Assembly: GCF_025145285.1 (NCBI RefSeq)
Contig: NZ_CP102251.1
Location: 3,410,001-3,474,000, forward strand
DNA from: Alistipes onderdonkii
GTDB taxonomy: Bacteria > Bacteroidota > Bacteroidia > Bacteroidales > Rikenellaceae
Length of the DNA: 64,000 nt
Direction: 5' to 3'
In this document: positions 24,398-33,138 of the stretch, in pieces
Numbering within the stretch: position 1 is the first letter of the stretch
Layout of the letters: the number at the start of each line of letters is the position of its first letter
Notes under the pieces: generated by a model
Database searches by the model: none
Seen by the model: only the letters and a program-made list of their open reading frames with translations
What the model was told of the DNA's origin: nothing
Position numbers and translations under genes: made by a program

Positions 24398-24705
24398 GCC
24401 ATTATTTCATCGACAAGCACGATCCGCGTGTGGCGGATCTCTTCCGGCGCTTGGAAAAGGCCGGCAAGGCACTGGATAAACTGGAATCCTCCGGAGGCCG
24501 GACACTCAAGGGAGAGCGGTTCGTCACCGACGAGGAATTGTCCCGGCTGCTGAAAATCAGCAGGCGTACATTGCAGGAATACCGCACGGCGCGGATCATT
24601 CCCTATTATTTGATTCAGGGCAAGGTACTATACATGGAATCCGAGATACAGAAATTCCTGGAAGATTCCCGGAAGAAATGTATCGGGGGACAGGAATGGG
24701 TATAA
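24394..24705 (+). CDS. Excisionase-like helix-turn-helix protein 2
   Basis: A 103-residue protein with the same HTH architecture as its upstream neighbour (ELSRLLKISRRTLQEYRTAR, about 48-68, then VLYMESEIQKFL). The two genes are translationally coupled (ATGA overlap), so the products are probably made together. A strong terminator begins at the stop codon. A role as recombination directionality factor or regulator is inferred from the adjacent integrases and from CTnDOT's Xis2 pair. Confidence 0.75.
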   Translation: MSHYFIDKHDPRVADLFRRLEKAGKALDKLESSGGRTLKGERFVTDEELSRLLKISRRTLQEYRTARIIPYYLIQGKVLYMESEIQKFLEDSRKKCIGGQEWV

Positions 24706-24742
24706 AAGAAGAACGGCCAAAACGTTGGCCGTTCTTCTTTTT
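24704..24742. terminator. Bidirectional terminator between HTH pair and RhuM-like gene
   Basis: AAGAAGAACGGCCAA-aacg-TTGGCCGTTCTTCTTTT, a perfect stem with A and T runs on both sides. It lies between the convergent genes ending at 24705 (+) and 24742 (-). Confidence 0.9.
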
Positions 24743-25107
24743 CAGTTCAATATCGTGTTCATGCCGGGGAGCTGCCAGACGACAGCGGTCGTCGTGGCCC
24801 TTCGGACAAGCCACCGTCGGAAGGCTTCGGCATTCCCGGATTTTAAGCGGAAAGCCAGCGCGGCGATCATTTCGAGCGAATACAGCTCGACAATACCGCC
24901 GTCACGGTTGCGCTCCCGGCGGTAAACCCTCTCCTCACAGAGTATGCCGCTTTTGAGTATGGAGCGGATGTTGCTCCCCACGGCAGGAACGAAGACTCCG
25001 AACAGGTCGGCAATCTGGTGGCGCGTGAGCCATACACGGTTCTCCGGCGCGTGGATTTCCACCCGCCCGTTTTCAATGCTGATAGGTTCTCTTGTCGTCA
25101 TAGTCAT
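24742..25107 (-). CDS. RhuM-like DNA-binding-type protein beside integrases
   Basis: A 121-residue protein. Residues 8-95 resemble the N-terminal module of RhuM-family proteins: a strand, then NRVWLTRHQIADLFGV (HTH-like), SNIRSILKSGIL, and ELYSLEMIAALAFRLKS. It lacks the longer C-terminal part of RhuM. It lies directly downstream of the integrase at 25136 on the same strand. A homologous gene sits beside the integrase of element C (58788-59171). That recurrence suggests a role in integration or excision control, which is inferred. Confidence 0.6.
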   Translation of the reverse strand: MTMTTREPISIENGRVEIHAPENRVWLTRHQIADLFGVFVPAVGSNIRSILKSGILCEERVYRRERNRDGGIVELYSLEMIAALAFRLKSGNAEAFRRWLVRRATTTAVVWQLPGMNTILN

Positions 25108-25135
25108 ACAAATTTATCAATTTTTGTTATACTGT

Positions 25136-26425
25136 TCAACCGTTTACCGTTATAATATCTGCCGTTTCCGGTTCGTCCTCCTCGTAGAGATTTATTTTCC
25201 GGCCTTTGGTCTGTTCTTTCAGCCGTTTCATGTCCTCGTCCACCTTGCGGTCGGTCACTTTGGCGTAAATCTGCGTGGTGGAAATGCTCTTGTGTCCCAT
25301 CATGCGGCTGACAGTTTCGATAGGCACACCCAACGAGAGCGTGATATGTGTCCCGAAATTGTGCCTCGCCTTGTGAAAGGTCATGTCGAAGCCGTATGTC
25401 CGTCCCAGTTCTCTGGTGAGCTTGATGAGATACCCCCGGCAATAGAGGTTGAAAATCCTGTCGCTTTTACGCTCGTGGCGGTATTTCTCGATGATCTGCA
25501 ACGGCACGTTCAGCAGGCGGATGGCCGAGGGCGTTTCGGTCTTCTGGCGCCGGATGTGTATCCAGTACGTTCCGTCGTCCGACTGCGTGATGTCTTTTTC
25601 GGACAAGCGTTTCAGGTCGGCGTAGGACAACCCCGTGAAGGTAGCGAAGAGAAACCAGTCCCGCACCCGCTGGAGGTTGGGTTTATCGACGGGAGTTTCC
25701 ATCAGCTTTTTGAGGTCTTCGAGTTTCAAATGGCGGCTCTTGCGCCGGGGCAGTTCCGGGTGCAGCTTCCCGTAAGGGTCGCGCCGGAGTGTACCCTGAC
25801 TGACAGCCCGCTTGGTCATTTTCTTCAACCGGTAAAGATGCTCGTGTACTGTCTTGGGTTTCATTTCACGATCTGTACGTAGGAATATTTCAAAATCATC
25901 GTAGAACTCCCGGTCAAGGCTCCGCAACGCTACATCCTCCTTTTCCTTCCTTTTTTTCACGAAGGAGGCTAAAATATTATAGGAGTTCTCGTAACTTTCA
26001 TAGGTTTCTTCCTTGCGATCCACGCCGACACGCTTGCGGAACTCCTCGTTATGCTCGCGGAACAAGGCAAGGAGGGTGAACGGTTTCTGCCCGATTCCTT
26101 CCACGGCGTTTTTGACCAGCTCGGCCGTCACGAAACCGAGGCTTTTACGAATATGACGGTAATGCCCGGTGATTTTTTCGGTCAGTTTCTCTATTGCCAG
26201 GTTTACCGTTCGGGCGTTCTCGCTTCGTCCGTTCGCCCTTTTGGTTTCCGGATTCCAAAGCGATGGATCGACAAACGCGTTGATATTGATCGGGGCCGAC
26301 TTGGCGTCGATGCTTACCTTGCATAACAATTTACATGTTCCGTCCTTGCGGACTTTCGTGCGGTTGATGTAGAACAGCAGGGAGAACGTGCTGCGACGTT
26401 TTATCTCTTTATTATTCGTTTCCAT
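25136..26425 (-). CDS. Tyrosine recombinase (ICE integrase 1)
   Basis: A 429-residue site-specific recombinase (start METNNKEIKRR; an upstream in-frame ATG at 26449 would add 8 residues). It has an N-terminal arm-binding region, a SAM-like core-binding domain (about 130-230) and a catalytic domain with HKARHNFGTH and GHKSISTTQIYAKV, supplying His-x-x-Arg, the second His and the Tyr nucleophile. The motif I Arg is replaced (FTGLSYADL), as in IntDOT-type integrases, which also lack it. It is the downstream member of a tandem integrase pair. Confidence 0.92.
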   Translation of the reverse strand: METNNKEIKRRSTFSLLFYINRTKVRKDGTCKLLCKVSIDAKSAPININAFVDPSLWNPETKRANGRSENARTVNLAIEKLTEKITGHYRHIRKSLGFVTAELVKNAVEGIGQKPFTLLALFREHNEEFRKRVGVDRKEETYESYENSYNILASFVKKRKEKEDVALRSLDREFYDDFEIFLRTDREMKPKTVHEHLYRLKKMTKRAVSQGTLRRDPYGKLHPELPRRKSRHLKLEDLKKLMETPVDKPNLQRVRDWFLFATFTGLSYADLKRLSEKDITQSDDGTYWIHIRRQKTETPSAIRLLNVPLQIIEKYRHERKSDRIFNLYCRGYLIKLTRELGRTYGFDMTFHKARHNFGTHITLSLGVPIETVSRMMGHKSISTTQIYAKVTDRKVDEDMKRLKEQTKGRKINLYEEDEPETADIITVNG

Positions 26426-26456
26426 AATCGTTGTGAATTTGATTGTCAATGATAGA

Positions 26457-27680
26457 TTAAATAGCTACGGAGAAGCGGCCGGCAATCTTTTCCTCTAAAG
26501 ACCGGGTATCCATGTCGATCTTGTCATCGGTCACTTTGGCGTAAATCTGCGTCGTGGAAATGCGGCTATGCCCCAGCATTTTACTGACGGTTTCAAGCGG
26601 GACACCATGCGAAAGCGTGATCTCGGTGGCGTAGGTATGGCGTCCGCAGTGAAAGACGAGCTTCCGTTCAATTCCGCAAATGGCGGCAATACGTTTCAGT
26701 GTCCGGTTGAGTTCGTTGTTGCTGTACATCGGCAGCAGTTTTCCTTCCGGGGCCATATCCCGGTACTTGTCGAGGATGAGCAACGGTATGTCGAGCAATG
26801 GCACTTCATAGTCGATTTTCGTCTTCTTGCGGGCGGTCTTGATCCATACCTCACCGTCCTCGGCCACTTCCAGATCCTCCGTCGTCAGGCGGCACATGTC
26901 CCCGTAAGGGATACCCGTGTAGCAGGAGAAGAGGAACAGGTCGCGGATATGGTAGAGTTTCGGGTCGTGCAGGGGTGTGGTCATCAGCCGTTGTAACTCC
27001 GCTGCGGTAAGGTATTTCTGTTCCCGCTCGGGATGTTCGGCTTCATAACCCGCGAACGGGTCGGCAGTGATAATCCCTTCCGCGATGGCTTCCCCGACAA
27101 TCGTGTTCAACCGTGTGACAAGCAACACGATAGTTCCCAGGGCAAAGCGGCGCTCCGTGCGTAGGTAGAGGTCATAGTTGTCGATGAATGAACGGTTCAG
27201 GGCCGTGAAAGGAACATCCGACAACTTGTATTTCTCCTGGATGAAAGCGGCCACACAGTTACAAGCATAGCGGTAAGATTGCGCTGTTCCCTTTTCCCGG
27301 TTCACGCCGACACGTTTTTCGAAATGTTCGATGAACGTCCGGAAATAACCCAACAGGGTTTCCTGCCCGAAAGCCGTCCCCAACAACAGATTCCTTATTT
27401 CTTCAGCCGTTACATTCTCACGGGTGGCTGACAGTTCGTCATAAATGGAAATGGCTGAAGCTCGCAAATCGTCCAGTTGCCGGTTGATTTCCCGCGCGGC
27501 GTTACTTTTACCCGTGGCACGTCCGGATGCCCACAGTGCAGCGGGTACGGACATTTTCGCACTAAAAGCCGCTTCTGAAAATTTGCCGACAACAAGTTTC
27601 GCCATGACCGGGCAATGTCCCTCGTCATTCATTTCGCTCTTTTTGAGGTAGAACGTAACCGTTACATCCGTCTGTTTCAT
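26457..27680 (-). CDS. Tyrosine recombinase (ICE integrase 2)
   Basis: A 407-residue recombinase of the same family as its neighbour but only distantly similar. The catalytic region shows HCGRHTYATEITL and GHSRISTTQIYAKV with His, Arg, His and Tyr intact; motif I reads YTGIPYGDM, so Pro replaces the usual Arg. It ends 31 bases before the start of integrase 1 and faces the element end at about 27.7-28.1 kb. Tandem pairs of this kind occur in Bacteroidetes ICEs; whether both are needed is unknown. Confidence 0.92.
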   Translation of the reverse strand: MKQTDVTVTFYLKKSEMNDEGHCPVMAKLVVGKFSEAAFSAKMSVPAALWASGRATGKSNAAREINRQLDDLRASAISIYDELSATRENVTAEEIRNLLLGTAFGQETLLGYFRTFIEHFEKRVGVNREKGTAQSYRYACNCVAAFIQEKYKLSDVPFTALNRSFIDNYDLYLRTERRFALGTIVLLVTRLNTIVGEAIAEGIITADPFAGYEAEHPEREQKYLTAAELQRLMTTPLHDPKLYHIRDLFLFSCYTGIPYGDMCRLTTEDLEVAEDGEVWIKTARKKTKIDYEVPLLDIPLLILDKYRDMAPEGKLLPMYSNNELNRTLKRIAAICGIERKLVFHCGRHTYATEITLSHGVPLETVSKMLGHSRISTTQIYAKVTDDKIDMDTRSLEEKIAGRFSVAI

Positions 27681-28037
27681 AACTCTATTTTTTATGTTGC
27701 AAAATTACTTGATATAGAGTTATTTACAGTTATGAAAATTATAGCGGAACAAAGAATAAAACCCCGGATGCCGGTAACATAACCTGTATTTCCATGAAAA
27801 ACGGAAAAAAACGGTTATCTTTACGGGCAAAATATAGGGTTCTTTGCATGGTGAACGGTAAAACCGCAGGTGGTTAAGCGTTATTTTGCCGGATTATCCG
27901 GGGCTAAAAAAGGCAACGGATAAGTAGCAAATCTTTCTCTTAACCTTTCATTATCCTGCATTTTAGCGATTTGGAAAGGTATAGAAGAATTTGGCTTAAC
28001 TCTCCTCAATACCAAACACTTACTTTATTTATCCAAA
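27681..28037. other. ICE/chromosome junction region
   Basis: A 357-bp AT-rich gene-free stretch between the ICE integrase and the chromosomal symporter gene. The ICE attachment site should lie here, because the integrase gene is next to it and the GC pattern and gene type change across it. No tRNA gene and no long direct repeat can be seen, and the other element end is outside the window, so the exact boundary cannot be fixed. Confidence 0.5.
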
Positions 28038-28072
28038 TTTTGCCGTTTTTTTGCGAGTTCTTGCTATATTTG
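28038..28072 (+). promoter_or_regulatory. Promoter of symporter gene
   Basis: TTTTG (28038-28042) and TATATTTG (28065-28072) with a 22-base spacer fit the Bacteroidales -33/-7 promoter pattern, 30 bases before the ATG at 28102. Confidence 0.65.
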
Positions 28073-28101
28073 TAACTTAAATCCGAACGCTGACTCCGCT
28101 T

Positions 28102-29553
28102 ATGACACCTTTCGCCGTTATCACCACCGTATTGGGCTATATAGCCGTACTTTTTGTCGTCGCCTGGCTCTCGGGCCGGCGTGCCGACAATGCCGGGTTC
28201 TTCACCGGCAACCGGAGCACGCCGTGGTATATGGCAGCCTTCGCCATGATCGGGGCTGCAATCTCGGGCGTGACTTTCATCTCGGTGCCGGGCTCGGTCG
28301 CCGTCGATTCCTTCTCCTACATGCAGATGGTCGCCGGTTTCACCGTGGGGCAGCTGGTCGTCGCGTTCCTGCTCATCCCGACCTTCTACCGCCTCCGGGT
28401 GGTGTCGCTCTACGAATACCTCGACGGGCGCTTCGGCATCCTCTCGCACCATACCGGGGCATGGTTCTTCTTCGTGTCGAAGATGCTGGGTGCCGCGCTG
28501 CGTGTCTACGTGGTCTGCGCCGTCATGCAACTGCTGGTTTTCAGCCACTACGGGCTGCCCTTCTGGCTCAATGCGCTGGTGACGATGCTCTTCGTCTGGC
28601 TCTATACGCAGCAGGGGGGTGTCAAGTCGCTCATCTGGACGGATACGCTCAAGACTTTCTGCCTGGTGGGCAGCCTCGTGCTGTCGATCGTCTTCATCAT
28701 GCAGGCGCTCGGCATGTCGTTCGGCGAAATGACCCGCGAGGTCGCCGCGTCGCCCTATTCGCGGGTGTTTTTCTTCGACGACCCCTCCTCCGACCGCTAT
28801 TTCTGGAAGATGTTTCTCGCGGGCGTCGTGCTGCTGATCTCCATGACGGGACTCGACCAGGACATGATGCAGCGGAACCTGAGCTGCGCCACGCCGCGCG
28901 ATTCGCAGAAAAACATCGTCCTGACGGCCGTCAGCCAGATATTCGTCATCTTCCTGTTCCTCGTGCTGGGTGTGCTGCTCTACATTTACATCGGCCGCAC
29001 CGGCCTTGCGATGCCCGTAAAGGGCGACCAGGTATTCTCGCTGGTGGCTGTCGAGGGCGGATTACCGGTATTTGTTGGCATACTGTTTGTTATAGGGCTT
29101 ATTTCGAGTACTTATTCAGCTGCCGGTTCGGCCCTTACGGCCCTTACGACTTCGTTCACGGTCGACATCCTGCAAGGCACCAGGCGCTACGGTGACGAAC
29201 GCCTGACCCGCATCCGGAAGGGCGTGCACGTCGGCATGGCCGTCGGCATGGCGCTGGTGATCCTCGGCTTCGAATACCTGGCCGACGACAGCGTCATCAA
29301 CCTCGTCTACAAGGTTGCCAGCTATACCTACGGGCCGATCCTGGGTATGTTCGCCTTCGGGATGTTCACGCGCCTGAGAATCCGCGACGGCTGGATGCCC
29401 GTGGTCGCCGTCGCCGCCCCCGTGCTGAGCGCCCTCGTGCAATACTGGGCGCGCGAGGCGTGGGACTACCGGATCGGGTTCGAACTTTTGATTTACAATG
29501 CCGCCTTCACCATGGCCGGCATGTTGTTGCTTGCCAAGAAGAATGAAAACTAA
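28102..29553 (+). CDS. Sodium:solute symporter (SSS family)
   Basis: A 483-residue inner-membrane protein with about 13 hydrophobic segments and SSS-family features: AGFFTGNRSTPWYMAAFAMIGAAISGVTFISVPG in the first 80 residues, GLDQDMMQRNLSC near 250, and ISSTYSAAGSALTALTTSFTVD near 335. This family imports sugars, sialic acid, amino acids or vitamins with sodium; the substrate cannot be read from sequence. The 3' end overlaps the start of the amidase-like gene by 11 bases, so the two are co-translated and may act on one process, such as uptake of cell-wall-derived compounds. Confidence 0.9.
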   Translation: MTPFAVITTVLGYIAVLFVVAWLSGRRADNAGFFTGNRSTPWYMAAFAMIGAAISGVTFISVPGSVAVDSFSYMQMVAGFTVGQLVVAFLLIPTFYRLRVVSLYEYLDGRFGILSHHTGAWFFFVSKMLGAALRVYVVCAVMQLLVFSHYGLPFWLNALVTMLFVWLYTQQGGVKSLIWTDTLKTFCLVGSLVLSIVFIMQALGMSFGEMTREVAASPYSRVFFFDDPSSDRYFWKMFLAGVVLLISMTGLDQDMMQRNLSCATPRDSQKNIVLTAVSQIFVIFLFLVLGVLLYIYIGRTGLAMPVKGDQVFSLVAVEGGLPVFVGILFVIGLISSTYSAAGSALTALTTSFTVDILQGTRRYGDERLTRIRKGVHVGMAVGMALVILGFEYLADDSVINLVYKVASYTYGPILGMFAFGMFTRLRIRDGWMPVVAVAAPVLSALVQYWAREAWDYRIGFELLIYNAAFTMAGMLLLAKKNEN

Positions 29554-32536
29554 ATTCCTGTCGTTTTTCCTGCTGCTCTGCTTCGGCTGGCAGCAAGCCC
29601 CGGCCGCCGGGGTCGACGCCGCGACCCGCCGCGAGATCGGCCGTACATTGTCGCGTATCGTCGCCCGTGAGGTTTCGGGCGGCTTTGTCCGCATCGAGGG
29701 CGTGGACGCCTCGCGCAAGCGGGTGCGCATCTACACCTCGGTGGGGCTCTCCTATTACCCGTTCCGCGAGCAGAACCTGCGGGCCATGTACGACTCGGTG
29801 CGTGCCGTCCTGCCGCCGGAGTACCGTAAAGCCTCCATCGAGCTTTATTCCGACAAGCGCGAAGTGCGGGGGCTGATCCCGATGGCCTACCGCACCGATG
29901 CCGAGTTCAGGAAACTGCTGCGCAAGAAGAAGGTCGTGCCCTTCGTCAACCGTTCGCAGCGGCCGCTCGTCGTCCGCCAGTCCTCGCCCGCAGCTCCCAC
30001 GCAGGGGCTCTCCGGGCGCCATATCGCGCTGTGGCAGAGCCACGGACGCTATTTCGACCAGCCTGCGAACCGCTGGAAATGGCAGCGTTCGCGGCTGTGG
30101 ATGACCTGCGAAGACCTCTATACCCAGAGCTATGTGCTGCCTTACCTGGTGCCGATGCTCGAAAATGCGGGAGCCTGCGTGATGTTGCCCCGCGAGCGCG
30201 ATGTGCAGAAATACGAGGTGTTGGCCGACAACGATGCCGCCGGGCAATACGCCGAGACGGACGGCCCCGAGAAATGGCAGCCGGGCGGTGTCGGATTCGC
30301 GCATACGCGGCAGGTATACCGCACCGGCGAAAACCCGTTCCGTGACGGTACGACCCGCCGTGTGCGGACGGTCGCCGGGGGTGCCGAGAGCCGCGCCGCG
30401 TGGCGTGCCTCCATCCCCGAGCGGGGTGAATACGCCGTCTATGTAAGCTATGAAACGGTGCCCGGAAGCACCGACGACGCGCAGTATACGGTGCATCACC
30501 TCGGGGGCGAGAGTACGTTCGCCGTGAACCAGACGATGGGCGGCGGGACATGGATTTACCTCGGGCATTTCCTCTTCGGGCCGGGTGAGCAGCCGGTCGT
30601 GACGCTCACCAACCGCTCGCGGCAGGCAGGACGTATCGTCACGGCCGACGCCGTGAAGGTCGGCGGCGGCTACGGTAATGTCGCCCGCTCGGTCAGCGAT
30701 TCGCTGCGCCGTCCCGGCGTCGAATATGCCGAGGAGACGAGCGGCTATCCCCGTTTCTGCGAGGGCGCCCGCTACTGGCTCCAGTGGGCGGGGTTCGACC
30801 CGAAGGTATACACCCCGAAGGAGAACGCCGACGATTATAAGGACGACTACATGTCGCGCGCCCACTGGGTCAATGCCCTGATGGGCGGTTCGGAGCGGAT
30901 GCCCGACAGCACGGGGCTGCGGATTCCTGTCGACATGGCGCTGGCCTTCCATTCCGATGCGGGCGTGCGGCTCAACGACGAGACCATCGGCACGCTGGGC
31001 ATCTTCTATACCCGCGAGAACAAGGGGCGTTTCGAGGGCGGTGCCGACCGCTACCGTTCGCGCGACCTGACGGACATCGTCATGACGCAGATCGTCTCCG
31101 ACATCCGCCGTACCTGCGAACCCGAATGGAACCGCCGCGGGCTCTGGAACCGCGCCTATTACGAAGCGCGTGTGCCGGGTGCCCCGACCATGCTGCTCGA
31201 ACTGCTCTCGCACCAGAATTTCGCCGACATGCGCTATGGCAGCGACCCGCGCTTCAAGTTCCTCGTGAGCCACGCCATCTATAAGGGTATCTTGCAGTAT
31301 ATCAGTTCGCAGTACGAATTACCTTATGTAGTGCAGCCGCTGCCTGTGGAGTCCCTCGCCGCGGAGTTCGCCGCTGACGGCAAGGTGGCCGTTTCGTGGT
31401 CGCCCATGATGGATTCGCTCGAAACGACTGCCGCCCCGACCGGTTATGTGGTCTATACGCGCATCGACGACGGCGGCTTCGACAACGGCCGCTATACCGA
31501 CAAGCCCTGTTTGCTTTCCGAGCAGGAACCGGGGCGCATTTACAGCTATAAGGTGACCGCCGTGAACGAAGGCGGGGAGAGTTTTCCCAGCGAGGTCGTC
31601 GCCGCCTGCCGTATCCCCGGCGGGAAAGGGAACGTGTTGGTCGTAAACGGATTCGAGCGCATCAGCGCTCCGCTGAGCATGCGCCGCGATTCGCTGGCCG
31701 GGTTCTATACCGAGCTCGACGGCGGGGTGCCCGACAAACAGGACATTTCGTTCATCGGCGGGCAGCAGGTGTTCGACCTGGCGATGGCCAGGTGCGAGGT
31801 CGACAGCATCGCCCTCGGCGCCTGCAACTGTGACTACGAGACGGAGGTAATCGGCGGCAATACGTTCGACTATCCCTATGTGCACGGCCGTTCCATAGCC
31901 CGGGCGGGCTATTCGTTCTGCTCGGCCTCGGTGCGGGCGGTGGAGGATCGCGGCGTGTCATTGGAGGAGTATTCCGCAGTCGACCTGATTCTGGGAAAAC
32001 AGCGCTCCGTGACTATCGGGCGCGGTGTGGCGGGGTATGCGTTCAAAACGTTTTCGCCTGAATTGCAGGATGTCCTGAGACGCTATATGGCCGGTGACGG
32101 AGCCCTTTTCGTGTCGGGCAGCTACGTGGCGACCGACCTTTGGACGGGCGGGGAGGCCACCGGCGAAGACCGCGCTTTTGCCGAGGAGGTGTTGCACTAC
32201 ACCTACGACGGCGACCAGGCCGCCGACCGCAACCGGGTGCGGGTCGTGACTTCGCATGCGGGTTTTTCGCGCGACGAGTACCGCTATGTCAACGATTTCC
32301 GCCCCGACCGATACCGGGTCGAACGGGTCGATGCCCTGAGACCCGCGGGTGGCGGGGCTTTCCCCGTGATGCGCTATGTGGACAACAACCGCTGCGCGGG
32401 CGTGGCCTGCGCGGACAGCCGCACGTTCGTCATGGGCTTTCCGTTCGAAGCCCTCGAGAGCGATGTGCAGCGCGACCGGCTGATGGCCGACATACTGGGT
32501 TTCCTGCTCGGCGGGAAGAGCGGAGGGGACGATTAG
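29543..32536 (+). CDS. Secreted golvesin-domain / amidase-like protein
   Basis: A 997-residue secreted protein with an N-terminal signal (FLSFFLLLCFGWQQAPAAG). Residues about 165-235 and 395-600 resemble an N-acetylmuramoyl-L-alanine amidase fold (GRHIALWQSHGRYFD; MALAFHSDAGVRLND; MLLELLSHQNFADM), interrupted at about 242-376 by a golvesin C-terminal-like beta domain. An FN3-like domain follows at about 605-700, then a roughly 290-residue C-terminal domain. Relatives are often labelled xanthan lyase; peptidoglycan hydrolysis fits the motifs better but is inferred. It overlaps the symporter gene. Confidence 0.75.
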   Translation: MKTKFLSFFLLLCFGWQQAPAAGVDAATRREIGRTLSRIVAREVSGGFVRIEGVDASRKRVRIYTSVGLSYYPFREQNLRAMYDSVRAVLPPEYRKASIELYSDKREVRGLIPMAYRTDAEFRKLLRKKKVVPFVNRSQRPLVVRQSSPAAPTQGLSGRHIALWQSHGRYFDQPANRWKWQRSRLWMTCEDLYTQSYVLPYLVPMLENAGACVMLPRERDVQKYEVLADNDAAGQYAETDGPEKWQPGGVGFAHTRQVYRTGENPFRDGTTRRVRTVAGGAESRAAWRASIPERGEYAVYVSYETVPGSTDDAQYTVHHLGGESTFAVNQTMGGGTWIYLGHFLFGPGEQPVVTLTNRSRQAGRIVTADAVKVGGGYGNVARSVSDSLRRPGVEYAEETSGYPRFCEGARYWLQWAGFDPKVYTPKENADDYKDDYMSRAHWVNALMGGSERMPDSTGLRIPVDMALAFHSDAGVRLNDETIGTLGIFYTRENKGRFEGGADRYRSRDLTDIVMTQIVSDIRRTCEPEWNRRGLWNRAYYEARVPGAPTMLLELLSHQNFADMRYGSDPRFKFLVSHAIYKGILQYISSQYELPYVVQPLPVESLAAEFAADGKVAVSWSPMMDSLETTAAPTGYVVYTRIDDGGFDNGRYTDKPCLLSEQEPGRIYSYKVTAVNEGGESFPSEVVAACRIPGGKGNVLVVNGFERISAPLSMRRDSLAGFYTELDGGVPDKQDISFIGGQQVFDLAMARCEVDSIALGACNCDYETEVIGGNTFDYPYVHGRSIARAGYSFCSASVRAVEDRGVSLEEYSAVDLILGKQRSVTIGRGVAGYAFKTFSPELQDVLRRYMAGDGALFVSGSYVATDLWTGGEATGEDRAFAEEVLHYTYDGDQAADRNRVRVVTSHAGFSRDEYRYVNDFRPDRYRVERVDALRPAGGGAFPVMRYVDNNRCAGVACADSRTFVMGFPFEALESDVQRDRLMADILGFLLGGKSGGDD

Positions 32537-32675
32537 CCGGCCGTGCGGTCGGCCTCCGGTGCCGGTTTTGCGGCGGTTACGCTCCGGCTGTGGCGCCCCA
32601 AGCACTGTGTGCCGCCCGGCGGGGCGCCCCGAAAGAGGACGGACAAACGATTGTTTTTTGTAAAATAGATAAATT

Positions 32676-33125
32676 ATGTCACTCGAACAACAGATTTCGA
32701 AAGGTATCATGGAGGCCATGAAGGCCAAGGATACCGTGCGCCTGGGCGCATTGCGCAATGCCAAGAAGTATATCATCGAGGCTAAGACCGCGGGCCCGGA
32801 AATCGCCGAACTGCCCGATGCCGACGTACTGAAAATCATCTCCAAACTGGCCAAGCAGGGTGCCGATTCCGCCGCGATCTTCACAGAGCAGAACCGCCCC
32901 GACCTCGCGGCCGAGGAGTTGGCGCAGGTCGCCGTCTTCCAGGAGTTCCTGCCCCGGCAGCTTACGCCCGAAGAGCTGGAGGCCGAGGTCAGGGCCGTGA
33001 TCGCCCAGGTCGGCGCCACGTCGGTGAAGGAGATGGGCAAGGTGATGGGCGTGGTCACGAAGAAACTCGCCGGACGTGCCGACGGCAAGGATATTTCGGC
33101 CAAGGTCAGGGAACTGCTTTCGTAA
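32676..33125 (+). CDS. yqeY: GatB/YqeY-domain protein
   Basis: A 149-residue, all-helical cytoplasmic protein matching the GatB/YqeY family over its full length: MKAKDTVRLGALRNAKKYI near the start, then FQEFLPRQLTPEELEAEV and the C-terminal GKVMGVVTKKLAGRADGKD. The domain resembles the tRNA-binding tail of the GatB amidotransferase subunit; the role of the stand-alone protein is unclear. It is a housekeeping chromosomal gene in Bacteroidales, so this segment is probably native chromosome. Confidence 0.92.
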   Translation: MSLEQQISKGIMEAMKAKDTVRLGALRNAKKYIIEAKTAGPEIAELPDADVLKIISKLAKQGADSAAIFTEQNRPDLAAEELAQVAVFQEFLPRQLTPEELEAEVRAVIAQVGATSVKEMGKVMGVVTKKLAGRADGKDISAKVRELLS

Positions 33126-33138
33126 GGCCGGTGTGCCG

